A model generated the notes under the pieces. That model had not been told where the DNA came from and ran no database searches. It worked only from the letters and a program-made list of their open reading frames with translations. Below, in pieces: positions 1-7,819 of a stretch of DNA of 18,321 bases. Both the position numbers and the translations under genes were made by a program. Position 1 is the first letter of the stretch. Each line of letters begins with the position of its first letter. Origin of the DNA: DASPTR01 sp964475545 (lineage in GTDB: Archaea > Thermoproteota > Bathyarchaeia > Bathyarchaeales > Bathycorpusculaceae); the NCBI GenBank assembly GCA_964475545.1, contig CAYYXF010000016.1, positions 1 through 18,321 of the forward strand, given 5' to 3'.

Positions 1-928
1 TTCTTCCGCCGCCTCCTTCGCAGCAGACGCTTCTGGCTCTCGAACGGTCAAACTCCAGCAGCTTGACGCCTGGAACGCTTTCAATGGCTTTCCTCGGCTC
101 GTCATAGATGCCATTTTGCTTGCCTAGGAAGCAAGGATCGTGATAGATGACTTTCTTGTCCAGCTGCTTCGAAAAGGTGAGCTTTCCTGCTTCGATGAGC
201 TTGGCAAGAAGCTGTGTGTGATGTTGAACCTCAAAGCTTGTCTGATTGTATCTGTTCTTGAGAGCATGATAACCGTGCGGGCAGCTTGTCACAGCTTGTT
301 TCACGTTGTATTTGTTGAAGGTTTTCATGTTTTCCTCAACAAGAAAGTCGAAGAGGCCTTTCTCGCCCATTCCGTAGACTTCGCTTCCGCAACAGTTTTC
401 CTCATCGCCAAAAACACCGAAGCTCAAGCCTGCCTTCTCGAAGCATTTCACGAGGCTCTTGGGCACGCTTTGCACTCTAGGATCGTAGGCTGAGGTGCAG
501 CCGACAAAGAATAGGACATCCGCGCCTTGGCTTACATGCTTGATGTTTAGGCCCTGGCTCCATTCTGAACGTTTGTTGCGCATTCTTCCCCATGGGTTGC
601 CGTTTTTGAAGATGCTTTCCAACGCGTCTCGTATGGTTGTGGCTATCTGTCCTTCTTCCACAGCCATGCCGCGAATGTCAATCAAGAACTCGTATGGGTT
701 CAGGTCCTTTGGACAGCGAACGCCGCATGTGGAGCATGTTGTGCAGCTCCAAAGCTCATTTTGCGGATGTGCAGTCAGCTTACCCAGCGTGGCCACTTCG
801 CGCATGTACTTCCTGATGTTCAGGTTGGCCTTTCTTGCGACTGGACAACTTCCAGTGCAGATTCCACATTGGATGCATTCGAGGAGTTTATGTTTCTGGA
901 CAAGCTCTTGAGCATCCATTTTTTCCAT
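1..928 (-). CDS. hdrD: HdrD-like (fused HdrC-HdrB) iron-sulfur oxidoreductase, 3' end cut off by window edge
   Basis: About 309 residues are readable before the window edge. Residues 18-28 (CIQCGICTGSC) and 62-72 (CTTCSTCGVRC) form two [4Fe-4S] motifs as in HdrC. They are followed by two CCG domains as in HdrB: the first has the VGC, ENCCGSE and TSCPHGY segments, and the second has HDPCFLGKQNGIYDEPR and, at the edge, CCEGGGGR. This HdrC+HdrB fusion is the layout of HdrD and of the FeS subunits of glycolate and glycerol-3-phosphate dehydrogenases. The CCG domains of HdrB/HdrD bind unusual iron-sulfur clusters that act on disulfides; the substrate here is unknown. I chose the ATG at 928; a second in-frame ATG lies at 919, and neither has a clear ribosome site. 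It is divergent from hdrA, so a joint HdrA-HdrCB complex is plausible. An ETF-linked electron acceptor for the acyl-CoA dehydrogenases in this window is an alternative or additional role (inference). Confidence 0.85.
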   Translation of the reverse strand, partial: MEKMDAQELVQKHKLLECIQCGICTGSCPVARKANLNIRKYMREVATLGKLTAHPQNELWSCTTCSTCGVRCPKDLNPYEFLIDIRGMAVEEGQIATTIRDALESIFKNGNPWGRMRNKRSEWSQGLNIKHVSQGADVLFFVGCTSAYDPRVQSVPKSLVKCFEKAGLSFGVFGDEENCCGSEVYGMGEKGLFDFLVEENMKTFNKYNVKQAVTSCPHGYHALKNRYNQTSFEVQHHTQLLAKLIEAGKLTFSKQLDKKVIYHDPCFLGKQNGIYDEPRKAIESVPGVKLLEFDRSRARSVCCEGGGGR

Positions 929-1018
929 CACTTTTTAGTGAAATGGGAGCATAAGGTTATTAAAGTATTTTCCCGTGAATCAATTAAAACACAACATGAA
1001 AGTCGGAGACCAATAGCC
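929..1018. promoter_or_regulatory. Divergent promoter region between the HdrD-like gene and hdrA
   Basis: This 90-bp spacer is AT-rich. TTATTAAAG near 957-966 is TATA-like on the plus strand, and the overlapping CTTTAATAA is TATA-like on the minus strand. A GGAG at 1005-1008 stands 10 nt before the hdrA ATG. The minus-strand leader would be very short. No start sites are proven; the call rests on gene orientation and base composition. Confidence 0.45.
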
Positions 1019-3385
1019 ATGGAAAAGAAGCAGCCAAGGATTGGAATCTTCGTCTGCGAATGTGGCGGCAACATAGGCGAGGTCGTGGATGTTAAGGCTG
1101 TTATTGATGCTGTTAAGAACTGGCCCGATGTTGCGGTTGCGAAGTTTCACAAATACTTGTGCTCCAAGCCTGCTCAGGATATCATTGCTGACTCCATAAA
1201 GAAGGAGAATCTAGATCGCGTTGTGGTAGCCAGCTGCACTCCGCGTATGCATTTGCCGACTTTCCAGAGCGTGTTGGAGCGGGCTGGTTTAAACCCCTTC
1301 ATGCTTGAATTTGTGAACATAAGAGAACAGGATTCTTGGATTCTAGGTCCTCATCCTTCTGCAGAAGCAACAAAGAAGGCCATCAGCCTGATCCGCGGTG
1401 GTTACGAGCGTAGTCGTGAGCTCGAGCCTCTGCAGACGGTCAGCGAGAAGGGTTCGAGGGAAATACTGATTGTCGGCGGTGGGATTGCGGGAATCACGGC
1501 TGCGTTGGAGCTCGGGTATTTGGGCTACAAGGTTCATCTGGTTGAGCGCAAGTCAAGCATCGGCGGTAACATGGCGAAGTTGACGAAAGTCTTTCCAACC
1601 TTAGACTGTGCACAGTGTATTCTTACTCCGAGAATGGCTGAAGTTGGAAGAAATCCGAATGTAATCCTGTACACCTACGCAGAGGTTCAGGAGGTCAGCG
1701 GTCGTCCTGGAAACTATGATGTTAAAGTGTTTATGAAGCCTCGTGGCGTGGATCTTCAGAAGTGTCGAAACTGTGGGATTTGTGCCAAAGTTTGCCCGGT
1801 CGTGGTGCCAGATGAGTTTAACGAAGGCTTGGCCCAACGCAAAGCCGCATACCAAGAATTTCCGCAGGCTGTTCCATCAGCATACACGATCGACTTTCAA
1901 GCCTGCACCAAATGCCGGAAGTGCGAGCAGCTTTGCCCAGCCAAGGCGATAAGCATTGACGACAAAGGCTTGACTGTGGATTTGCACGTAGGCGGGATCA
2001 TAATGGCCACGGGCTACCAGTTGTATGACGCCAAAAAGCTGGAAACCTACGGCTATGGCACGTACAAAGATGTTATCACGATGATGGAGTTAGAGCGGCT
2101 TGTTTCAGCAACTGGTCCAACAGGTGGATACGTGAAGCGTGCCGATGGCACAGATGTCAAGCGCATGGCGATTCTGCTTTGTGCGGGTTCGCGTGACAAG
2201 AACTACATTCCTTACTGCAGCAGGATCTGCTGCATGTACGCGTTGAAGCAGGCCTTTGTGTTGAAGAAGATGTTGGGTATTGATGTTACTGTCTACTACA
2301 CTGACATTCGTGCCACTGGCAAGGGCTATGAGGACCTTTACTGGCGTGATCAAGAGGCTGGAGTCAGCTTCATCCGTGGCAAAGTAGCTGAGGTCTACAA
2401 GAATGCAAAGACAAACAAGCTCGTGGTTGTTGCTGAAGACTCGTTGTCAGGCGAGTTGACGAACGAGGAGGTTGATCTGGTTGGCTTGGCGACGCCGATG
2501 GTTCCGCCCACAGGCTTGAAGGAACTTGCAGACAAAATGAGGGTGGCCACAGGTGAAGACGGGTTTATCACAGAGAAGCATCCGAAACTGGATCCAGTGG
2601 ACTCGCTGGTCACAGGCATATACGCGTGTGGTTGTGCTTTAAGCCCGAAGGACGTCCGGGACACAGTTTCCGACGGCCTAGGTGCGGCGGCTAAGGCTGC
2701 ATTGTTCCTGAAAAGTGATTATGTTACAACCAGCCCGGAGAAAGCCTTTGTCATTGTTGACCTGTGCAATGGTTGTCAGGCATGCGTGCCTACTTGTCCT
2801 GCAAACGCGATCAGCATGCAGAACGGAAAGGCTGTGATTAACCCGTTCATGTGCACGGGTTGTGGAGCATGCATTCCTGTCTGTCCTCAGGAGGCTATTG
2901 ACTTCAAGAATGCTACGCTGAAGCAAGTTTTGGCTCAGATGCGCGGTGTGCTCACTGACAAGGATCCGGGCGAGGTTCGGGTTTTGGCTTTCGTTGACAA
3001 GAATGTGGGTTATACGGGCATGGACTTTCTGGGTTTGGACAGGACGAAATATCCTGAGAACGTTAGAATTGTCGCTGTGCCTACCACGGCTATTCTTGGA
3101 AAGAAGCTTGTGCTAAGTGCATTTGCGTATGGCGCAGACGGTGTGCTTGTGATAGAGGGCAGTGAGAATATTGATGAGCATTTCACAAAGAAACGCATGA
3201 TCGAAATGGGAAGAGAGCTGGCACAGTACGGCGTAGAGAACATGAGGGTAAGATACAGCTACGTGCCACTACCCGTTTACAAGAAGGCTGCTGAGCTGTT
3301 CACGATGTTCACTGACAGGATCAAGAAGTTTGGGCCTGTCGCTGAAGAGAAGCGGAACGGCATCAAACAGAAACTGCAAATCTAA
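1019..3385 (+). CDS. hdrA: CoB-CoM heterodisulfide reductase subunit A-like protein (HdrA) with MvhD-like C-terminal domain
   Basis: The protein has 788 residues and is a flavin- and cluster-rich electron hub. The N-terminal HdrA domain has C13, C15, C48 and C73; C197 and C200 lie further on in the LDCAQC segment. The FAD-binding GGGIAG is at 153-158 and the VERKSSIGGNMAKL segment follows. An inserted ferredoxin domain carries C249/252/255/259 and C296/299/302/306, and a C-terminal two-cluster ferredoxin carries C583/586/589/593 and C612/615/618/622. Residues 650-788 align by eye with MvhD, the [2Fe-2S] subunit that links HdrA to hydrogenase or formate dehydrogenase, but contain no cysteine. 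Known HdrA proteins bifurcate electrons between ferredoxin and a disulfide; the partners here are unknown. The start is the ATG at 1019 because GGAG precedes it at a good distance and homology begins there; the open frame extends to 761 but overlaps the divergent gene. T-rich DNA follows the stop. Confidence 0.9.
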   Translation: MEKKQPRIGIFVCECGGNIGEVVDVKAVIDAVKNWPDVAVAKFHKYLCSKPAQDIIADSIKKENLDRVVVASCTPRMHLPTFQSVLERAGLNPFMLEFVNIREQDSWILGPHPSAEATKKAISLIRGGYERSRELEPLQTVSEKGSREILIVGGGIAGITAALELGYLGYKVHLVERKSSIGGNMAKLTKVFPTLDCAQCILTPRMAEVGRNPNVILYTYAEVQEVSGRPGNYDVKVFMKPRGVDLQKCRNCGICAKVCPVVVPDEFNEGLAQRKAAYQEFPQAVPSAYTIDFQACTKCRKCEQLCPAKAISIDDKGLTVDLHVGGIIMATGYQLYDAKKLETYGYGTYKDVITMMELERLVSATGPTGGYVKRADGTDVKRMAILLCAGSRDKNYIPYCSRICCMYALKQAFVLKKMLGIDVTVYYTDIRATGKGYEDLYWRDQEAGVSFIRGKVAEVYKNAKTNKLVVVAEDSLSGELTNEEVDLVGLATPMVPPTGLKELADKMRVATGEDGFITEKHPKLDPVDSLVTGIYACGCALSPKDVRDTVSDGLGAAAKAALFLKSDYVTTSPEKAFVIVDLCNGCQACVPTCPANAISMQNGKAVINPFMCTGCGACIPVCPQEAIDFKNATLKQVLAQMRGVLTDKDPGEVRVLAFVDKNVGYTGMDFLGLDRTKYPENVRIVAVPTTAILGKKLVLSAFAYGADGVLVIEGSENIDEHFTKKRMIEMGRELAQYGVENMRVRYSYVPLPVYKKAAELFTMFTDRIKKFGPVAEEKRNGIKQKLQI

Positions 3386-3729
3386 ATGTGTGCCTTATTA
3401 CTGGGTTTTTGTCTTTTTTGAACCGCTCTGTTTAGCCTTGAGTCTTCCTTGTACTTTGTCTTGCACGGGTGGTCTTCTGCCCTCAAAATCTCAAGCTTTT
3501 TCAATCTTGCGACGATCGACCATAATGTGCCGAGCTTTATCTTTTCTTGATGTGAGCACACATATTCAGTGTGGCTTGACAATATCTCCTGAGCATTCTC
3601 TACGTTGATTCTTCCATTACGTCTCATGATCGAATCATAAATTGCGTTGTATCTAGGCACGGAATCCCAGCACCTAGCCTTCACATCCTCGAATTTTGTC
3701 ATGTAGCGCGCGCTGCAGACTGGAATCTA
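3382..3729 (-). pseudogene. C-terminal remnant of an acyl-CoA:6-APA acyltransferase / peptidase C45-like (Ntn hydrolase) gene
   Basis: The readable frame (106 residues from the ATG at 3702, or 114 from the upstream stop at 3727-3729) resembles only the C-terminal third of the AAT/C45 linear-amide hydrolase family. The matching pieces, in order, are SVPRYNAIYDSIMRRNGRI, then the helix with AQEILSSH, then the VCSH and GTLWSIVARLKK strands, and the closing DHPCKTKY. Family members are usually over 300 residues and need an N-terminal catalytic cysteine, which is absent here. In frame upstream there is a stop and then about 90 bp that also serve as leader for the next gene, so the missing part is not nearby. 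The 3' end overlaps the end of hdrA by a few bases (convergent). I read it as a decayed or truncated gene; a small expressed protein cannot be excluded. The family call is by eye. Confidence 0.6.
3403..3420 (+). terminator. T-rich terminator after hdrA
   Basis: Eighteen to twenty bases after the hdrA stop the plus strand reads GGG, five T, GTC, six T. Runs of T without a hairpin are the usual archaeal intrinsic stop signal. It lies inside the opposing gene remnant. Confidence 0.5.
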
Positions 3730-3774
3730 AGGAAGCATGTCATAGCTTCCAATATGGAATATTACATTGCCAAC

Positions 3775-3818
3775 TCTTTTATGAATAGACATTCTACTAC
3801 CTGTAGTATCAGGGGGAG
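3775..3818 (+). promoter_or_regulatory. Promoter with 14-bp palindrome before the HD-domain gene
   Basis: A TATA-like CTTTTATGAA lies at 3776-3785. A perfect inverted repeat, TACTAC-CT-GTAGTA, sits at 3795-3808, about where transcription should begin from that TATA box. A strong ribosome site, AGGGGGAG (3811-3818), follows, 7 nt before the ATG at 3826. A palindrome over the start site is the usual place for a repressor operator, so control by a dimeric repressor is likely but unproven. Confidence 0.5.
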
Positions 3819-3825
3819 TGGTTGA

Positions 3826-4713
3826 ATGTCAAGAGTTGCGACCGGCAAAGGATTCGAGTTGGAATTGCCAGCTTCTTATGTGACGATGAAGAAAGAAGCT
3901 GAAAAGACTGTTTCCGGATTGTTGGCGGACAGACCTAAGGCACGGAAGATGTGGACTCTGCTGAGAGAAGATGCGGAAACCAAGGCAGATTGGGACATGG
4001 CAAACTACATCGCCGTTGCGAAACTAAAGTACAATGATCATGGAGAAATACACGCCAAAATCGTGGCCGCGAACGCTCTGAAGATGCTGAAGCTACTTCT
4101 CGACAACGGCGTCCCGACTAGTGTCATGAAGGAGAAGGCTGGCGACGAGGATGACGTTCACCTTATAGTTCTTGCAGGAGCACTTCTTCACGACATCGGA
4201 AATCAGGTTCACCGCGAAAACCACAACGCCTCAGGAGTCTACTTGGCCATACCTGTACTCAATAGACTTCTGCCCAAGATTTACAAGGATGAGGAAACCA
4301 TGTACGAGATTCGGGGACACATACTTCACTGCATATACTCGCACGAGTTCGAAATGCAAGACCTAACCGAAGAATCAGCTTTGGTAGGCATTGCTGACGG
4401 AACGGACATGACCAAAGGCCGTGGAAGACTGGCGTTTGACAAAGGAAACGTTAACATTCACACGGTTTCAGCTCTCAGCATTGAGAAAGTTGAGATAAAA
4501 CAAGGAGAAGATGTGCCTGTGCAAATATTGATTTACTTGAACAACAGTGCAGGCGTCTTTCAAATTCAAGAAACGCTTGGGAAGAAAATAGTAGGTGGAC
4601 CACTTGAAGATTATTGTGAAATCATTGCCGTTGCCAAACCGGACAAGCCAGTGAAAGACCAAAGAATAGTCCATAGAATAGTCATCAAAGGAAAGAAAAT
4701 GCAAGCAGCCTGA
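3826..4713 (+). CDS. HD-superfamily metal-dependent phosphohydrolase
   Basis: The 295-residue protein carries the HD signature: H72/H76 in the NDHGEIHAK segment, H122-D123 in LLHDIGNQVHRENH with further H129 and H133, H165/H168/H173 in the following helices, and D191/D194 in GIADGTD. These are the metal ligands expected of an HD hydrolase acting on a phosphate ester or nucleotide. The last 95 residues, after the HD helices, form a separate strand-rich region that I do not recognise. Archaeal stand-alone HD proteins of this size with such a tail are generally uncharacterised, so no substrate is proposed. The start is well supported by AGGGGGAG just upstream. The gene stands alone: its neighbours are on the opposite strand and it converges with the dockerin gene 27 bp beyond its stop. 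It is probably controlled through the palindrome in its leader. Confidence 0.8.
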   Translation: MSRVATGKGFELELPASYVTMKKEAEKTVSGLLADRPKARKMWTLLREDAETKADWDMANYIAVAKLKYNDHGEIHAKIVAANALKMLKLLLDNGVPTSVMKEKAGDEDDVHLIVLAGALLHDIGNQVHRENHNASGVYLAIPVLNRLLPKIYKDEETMYEIRGHILHCIYSHEFEMQDLTEESALVGIADGTDMTKGRGRLAFDKGNVNIHTVSALSIEKVEIKQGEDVPVQILIYLNNSAGVFQIQETLGKKIVGGPLEDYCEIIAVAKPDKPVKDQRIVHRIVIKGKKMQAA

Positions 4714-4740
4714 TCGCAGCAACTCAGGAATTCCCTGCTC

Positions 4741-5802
4741 CTACCGCAAACCAAAGTGTAAGATTGACACAACAATGTCTTTGGCGTCTATTCTATCGTC
4801 TTGGTTCATGTCTGCTTGTGCGTTCCATCGTGAACCGAGTGGACTTGAACCAAATGCTGACACGATTTGAATGATGTCTTGCATATCCACTTTGTCGTCA
4901 CCATTCACGTCACCTAGCATTTTTACTTTCACTGGAGTCTGGCTAGCCATTGCATTGTCGGCTGTGTCTGTTTCGTTAAAGACTGGCTCGATTTGGGCTT
5001 CTACCACGTACGCTGCCCTTTCCGTTACTTTCAGAGTAAAGCTCTGGGTTGTGTTTGCATCCGGGCAAAGGTCTGTGACCGTGGCATTGCCCAGATCGTA
5101 GTCGACACCCTCTAATTCGTACTTGCATTCAACCGTGGACGTCTCGCTTACATTTCCTTTGTTTTCAATAGTAAGAGTTATGTTAACTCTCCATCCCACG
5201 TACGCTTCTGGGGCAGAGAGTGAAAGACCAACTAGGGCAAGGTCATGGATTGGCTCGATTGAGAGAAGCTGAAAGTTGTCCGTTTTCTCTGAACAGTAGA
5301 TGCTTTCTGGCAAGCTTTTGGCGGTTGAAGTTGCGCGACATCCGCTTCCCGAAAGTGCCCATTTTGGAATATAGATTAGGAAGTAAATGCTTCTTGTTTC
5401 GCCTGCAGAGAAGGTGAAGTTCTGGTCGTGTGTCCCGAAAGTCTGATTTATGTCGTCGATGAGGCCAACATGAATCGTTGCTGTCTTCGGGTTTGCAGCA
5501 TTGTTTGTGGCAGTTACTTTGACCGACATGTTTTCATCATGGAAGAAGTAGTAGTATGGTCTCCACGTTTCGTTATTCCCCCTTCCGGTTTCCACTGAAG
5601 TGACCTCAACGATTCCAGTAGTTGCAGCTGAATAGAACGAACTAACCATAATCTCTTGGCAAGTTCCAGATGCGGCATTTGTGTCTACCGCATAATTCCC
5701 TGCTCCAAGTCCTTGAGCACCCAATAACATTGTCAATGTGCCAACGAGTATGAGTGTACACGTCATTCTAGAGAATATGATCCTCCGCAACTTCTCTGTC
5801 AC
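4741..5802 (-). CDS. Secreted CARDB-dockerin protein
   Basis: The protein has 353 residues from the GTG at 5802. An N-terminal signal peptide (positive LRR and SR, then a hydrophobic stretch ending near LGAQGLGA) sends it outside the cell. Residues of roughly 40-190 form a strand-rich region with many Asn-x-Ser/Thr sites. Residues of roughly 190-290, from HDLALVGLSL on, match a CARDB-type adhesion fold with NITLTIENKGN. The last 59 residues are a type I dockerin-like pair of calcium loops, DVNGDDKVDMQD and DMNQDDRIDAKD. Dockerins bind cohesins in cellulosomes, but in archaea they occur widely without known scaffolds; no cohesin is visible here. An ATG at codon 13 has GGAGG upstream and could be the start, but it would lose the charged signal-peptide head. 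The gene lies downstream of metG on the same strand across 129 bp, and looks independent. Confidence 0.8.
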   Translation of the reverse strand: MTEKLRRIIFSRMTCTLILVGTLTMLLGAQGLGAGNYAVDTNAASGTCQEIMVSSFYSAATTGIVEVTSVETGRGNNETWRPYYYFFHDENMSVKVTATNNAANPKTATIHVGLIDDINQTFGTHDQNFTFSAGETRSIYFLIYIPKWALSGSGCRATSTAKSLPESIYCSEKTDNFQLLSIEPIHDLALVGLSLSAPEAYVGWRVNITLTIENKGNVSETSTVECKYELEGVDYDLGNATVTDLCPDANTTQSFTLKVTERAAYVVEAQIEPVFNETDTADNAMASQTPVKVKMLGDVNGDDKVDMQDIIQIVSAFGSSPLGSRWNAQADMNQDDRIDAKDIVVSILHFGLR

Positions 5803-5931
5803 TGGTCAAATCGCCCTATCAACAGACAATTCTCACGGGCGTGTCTTTAACCTTTATCATTTGCACCCAAGAAGGTTGCGGTCGAAGTCACATCGCTTTG
5901 GTGCTTTTTCTTCAAACACGGTCATAGCAAG

Positions 5932-7590
5932 TTAAGTGTGGGCACCTAGGGCTTCCTTCTTGTCTAGCTTTTTGAACAAAGCTTTGGGCTCCAAGATAGA
6001 ATGACCAGCTGGCAAGGGCGAGTTACCAATTCTGCCAAATTCCCCCTCTTCAATTACTTCTGGTAAATTGAGCATCTTTCGAATGCTTCTGGCAGCTAGC
6101 GGCATGTAAGGTTGGATCAAGATGGCTAGGACATTTACAACTTGGACCGCGACGTTTAACGTAGCGCTAGCAGCGTCTCTGTCTCTTTTGATCAAGTGCC
6201 AAGGCTCTCGGGATGACAAGTAAGTGTTTCCGGCTTTGGCCAATGAAAGCACTGCATCCAAAGAATCCTTGAACCTGAAATTCTCGATCAGTTTAGATTG
6301 TCTTCTTGCGGTCGTCTTGATTAGGCGCAGGAGTTGTCTGTCTTCGCTTTTCAGTTGTCCTTGCGGAGGGACTTTCTTGTCAAACTCTTTGTAAATGAAT
6401 GTTAATGTTCTGTGGACGAAGTTCCCTAGCACGTTGTTCAGGTCATTATTGACTCTTTCCAAGAATTTTTCCCACGTGAAGCTCAGGTCCTTTGTCTCTG
6501 GCCTCTCTATGATAAGGAAGTAACGCCAATAGTCTGCAGGAGCCACTTTCAATGCTTCTTCAGCTCCGACGCCGATGCCTTTTGACTTAGAGAAGGGCTG
6601 TCCATGAAAAGTGATGAATTCTGTGACCGTTATCGCATATGGTAAAACGTAAGGTTCGCGCGTTGCCAACAGCAGAGCTGGAAAAATAATAGCGTGGAAG
6701 ATCGTGTTGTCTTTGCCGATGCAGAATACGGTCTTTGTTCTCCTGTTTTGCCACAGCTTTTTCCATTCGTCTGGCTTTTCATTTCGTTCAGTCAGTTCTT
6801 TGGTAGCGCTCAGGTAGCCCAGAATGTTCTCAGCCCAAACATAGAGAACCTTTCGTTCAGCACCTTTGAATATCTGGCCAGCCGGAATACCCCATTCAAG
6901 GTCTCTGGTTATTGGCCTTGGCTCCAGACCTTCCTTGACAATCTTTTTGGCGAAGTTTCTAGCTGATTCTGTCAGAATTGGACAGTCGTCTAGGAACTTT
7001 TCCAGTTGTTTACGGAGTTTTGGAAGGTCAAAATACCAATGTATTGTCTCCTTTATGATCGGCGCAGCCCCACAGGTTTTGCAGCGCGGATTCAAGAGAT
7101 CTGTTGGATTCAATAGATGTCCACAATTCGGATTCGTGCATTGGTCGCCTCTAGCCTCTGGCCATCCGCAATCGGGGCAGGTGCCCTCAACAAACCTGTC
7201 TGGCAGGAAAATCCTGCATTTTGAGCAAAACGGTTGTTTGCTTTTTGATTTGAAGATGTAGCCATTCCTTTGGATTTCTCTATAGAACTCTTGACAGAAT
7301 TCTGTGTGAGTTGGATTATGAGTTATTGAGTAGTTGTCGATTTCGATGTTCCACAGTTTGAGTAACTTCTTGTATTGTTGGTGGTACTTGAGTGCAACTT
7401 CCTCAGGTTTACTTCCAACCTGTTCGGCAGATATGACAATCGGAGTGCCATGAGCATCTGAACCAGTCACGTACACGACTGTTCGACCTGTAAGACGAAG
7501 GTAACGTGAAAGGACGTCGCCAGTGAGAAGGTGCAAAAAGCTTCCTAGATGCGGAGATGCATTAACGTAAGGCCAAGCCGCGGTGACAAT
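5932..7590 (-). CDS. metG: Methionyl-tRNA synthetase (start codon missing in frame)
   Basis: It charges tRNA-Met. The readable frame gives about 552 residues, normal for an archaeal enzyme without the C-terminal tRNA-binding domain. From the Ile codon at 7590 the N-terminus reads IVTAAWPYVNASPHLGS, which includes the HIGH-type signature as PHLG. Two zinc knuckles follow (C122/125/138/141 and C151/156/170/173), with WYFD between them and the KMSKS-type loop FSKSK at 333-337. A TTG at 7536 is the first ordinary start codon in frame, but it would delete the PHLG motif, so it is not believable. Upstream the frame runs to a TGA at 7642-7644 with no ATG, GTG or TTG. I therefore end the gene at 7590 (ATT) as a working choice; a one-base error, a frameshift, or ATT initiation are the options. 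ATGs in the other frames lie at 7630 (well-placed GAGGGAT) and 7616. Confidence 0.85.
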   Translation of the reverse strand: MVTAAWPYVNASPHLGSFLHLLTGDVLSRYLRLTGRTVVYVTGSDAHGTPIVISAEQVGSKPEEVALKYHQQYKKLLKLWNIEIDNYSITHNPTHTEFCQEFYREIQRNGYIFKSKSKQPFCSKCRIFLPDRFVEGTCPDCGWPEARGDQCTNPNCGHLLNPTDLLNPRCKTCGAAPIIKETIHWYFDLPKLRKQLEKFLDDCPILTESARNFAKKIVKEGLEPRPITRDLEWGIPAGQIFKGAERKVLYVWAENILGYLSATKELTERNEKPDEWKKLWQNRRTKTVFCIGKDNTIFHAIIFPALLLATREPYVLPYAITVTEFITFHGQPFSKSKGIGVGAEEALKVAPADYWRYFLIIERPETKDLSFTWEKFLERVNNDLNNVLGNFVHRTLTFIYKEFDKKVPPQGQLKSEDRQLLRLIKTTARRQSKLIENFRFKDSLDAVLSLAKAGNTYLSSREPWHLIKRDRDAASATLNVAVQVVNVLAILIQPYMPLAARSIRKMLNLPEVIEEGEFGRIGNSPLPAGHSILEPKALFKKLDKKEALGAHT

Positions 7591-7627
7591 CCACTCTGGC
7601 TGGGAAGAAAGAACATGATTCGAGCAG

Positions 7628-7690
7628 CATTTCTTGATCCCTCATTTCTGCCACCACACCTGCATTTCCGTCGTCTCCAATTTAAACGTT
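7628..7690 (-). promoter_or_regulatory. Likely promoter and ribosome site of metG
   Basis: On the minus strand a TATA-like GTTTAAATTG lies near 7680-7689, and a ribosome site, GAGGGAT, at 7637-7643. The latter precedes the ATG at 7630 by 6 nt. That ATG is not in the metG frame, which supports the idea that the true coding frame starts here and is broken once before 7590. Confidence 0.4.
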
Positions 7691-7723
7691 ATGAAACACA
7701 AAGAATGTTGGCCATTATTTCAT

Positions 7724-7751
7724 TGCGCCCTCAACATAAACAGCGGGCGCA
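7724..7751. repeat. GC-rich inverted repeat between metG and the arrestin-like gene
   Basis: TGCGCCC at 7724-7730 and GGGCGCA at 7745-7751 are perfect complements separated by 14 bases. It lies in the divergent spacer, upstream of both likely TATA boxes. It may be an operator or only a hairpin; no family is recognised. Confidence 0.4.
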
Positions 7752-7764
7752 TCCTCTGCGATAA

Positions 7765-7818
7765 TGCTTAAATCTGCAGAACAGGTTATTGAAACGTAAG
7801 ATATCAAGGCGGTGTTCA
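7765..7818 (+). promoter_or_regulatory. Possible promoter and ribosome site of the arrestin-like gene
   Basis: TGCTTAAATC at 7765-7774 is TATA-like, about 50 nt before the ATG at 7820. AAGGCGGTG (7806-7814) is the likely ribosome site. Confidence 0.35.
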
Positions 7819-7819
7819 C

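Noticed and set aside
140..911. Open frames on the plus strand at the left end
   Set aside because: They lie opposite the HdrD-like gene, whose minus-strand frame has clear cysteine motifs; they have no recognisable content.
929..940. CACT-TTTT-AGTG repeat next to the HdrD-like start
   Set aside because: Four-base arms around a T-run are expected by chance in AT-rich DNA.
761..1018. N-terminal extension of hdrA to the ATG at 761
   Set aside because: It overlaps the divergent gene, has no family similarity, and a good ribosome site marks the ATG at 1019.
7549..7764. 71-codon plus-strand open frame between metG and the arrestin-like gene
   Set aside because: Composition is not protein-like, no ribosome site is seen, and it overlaps the metG start and promoter.
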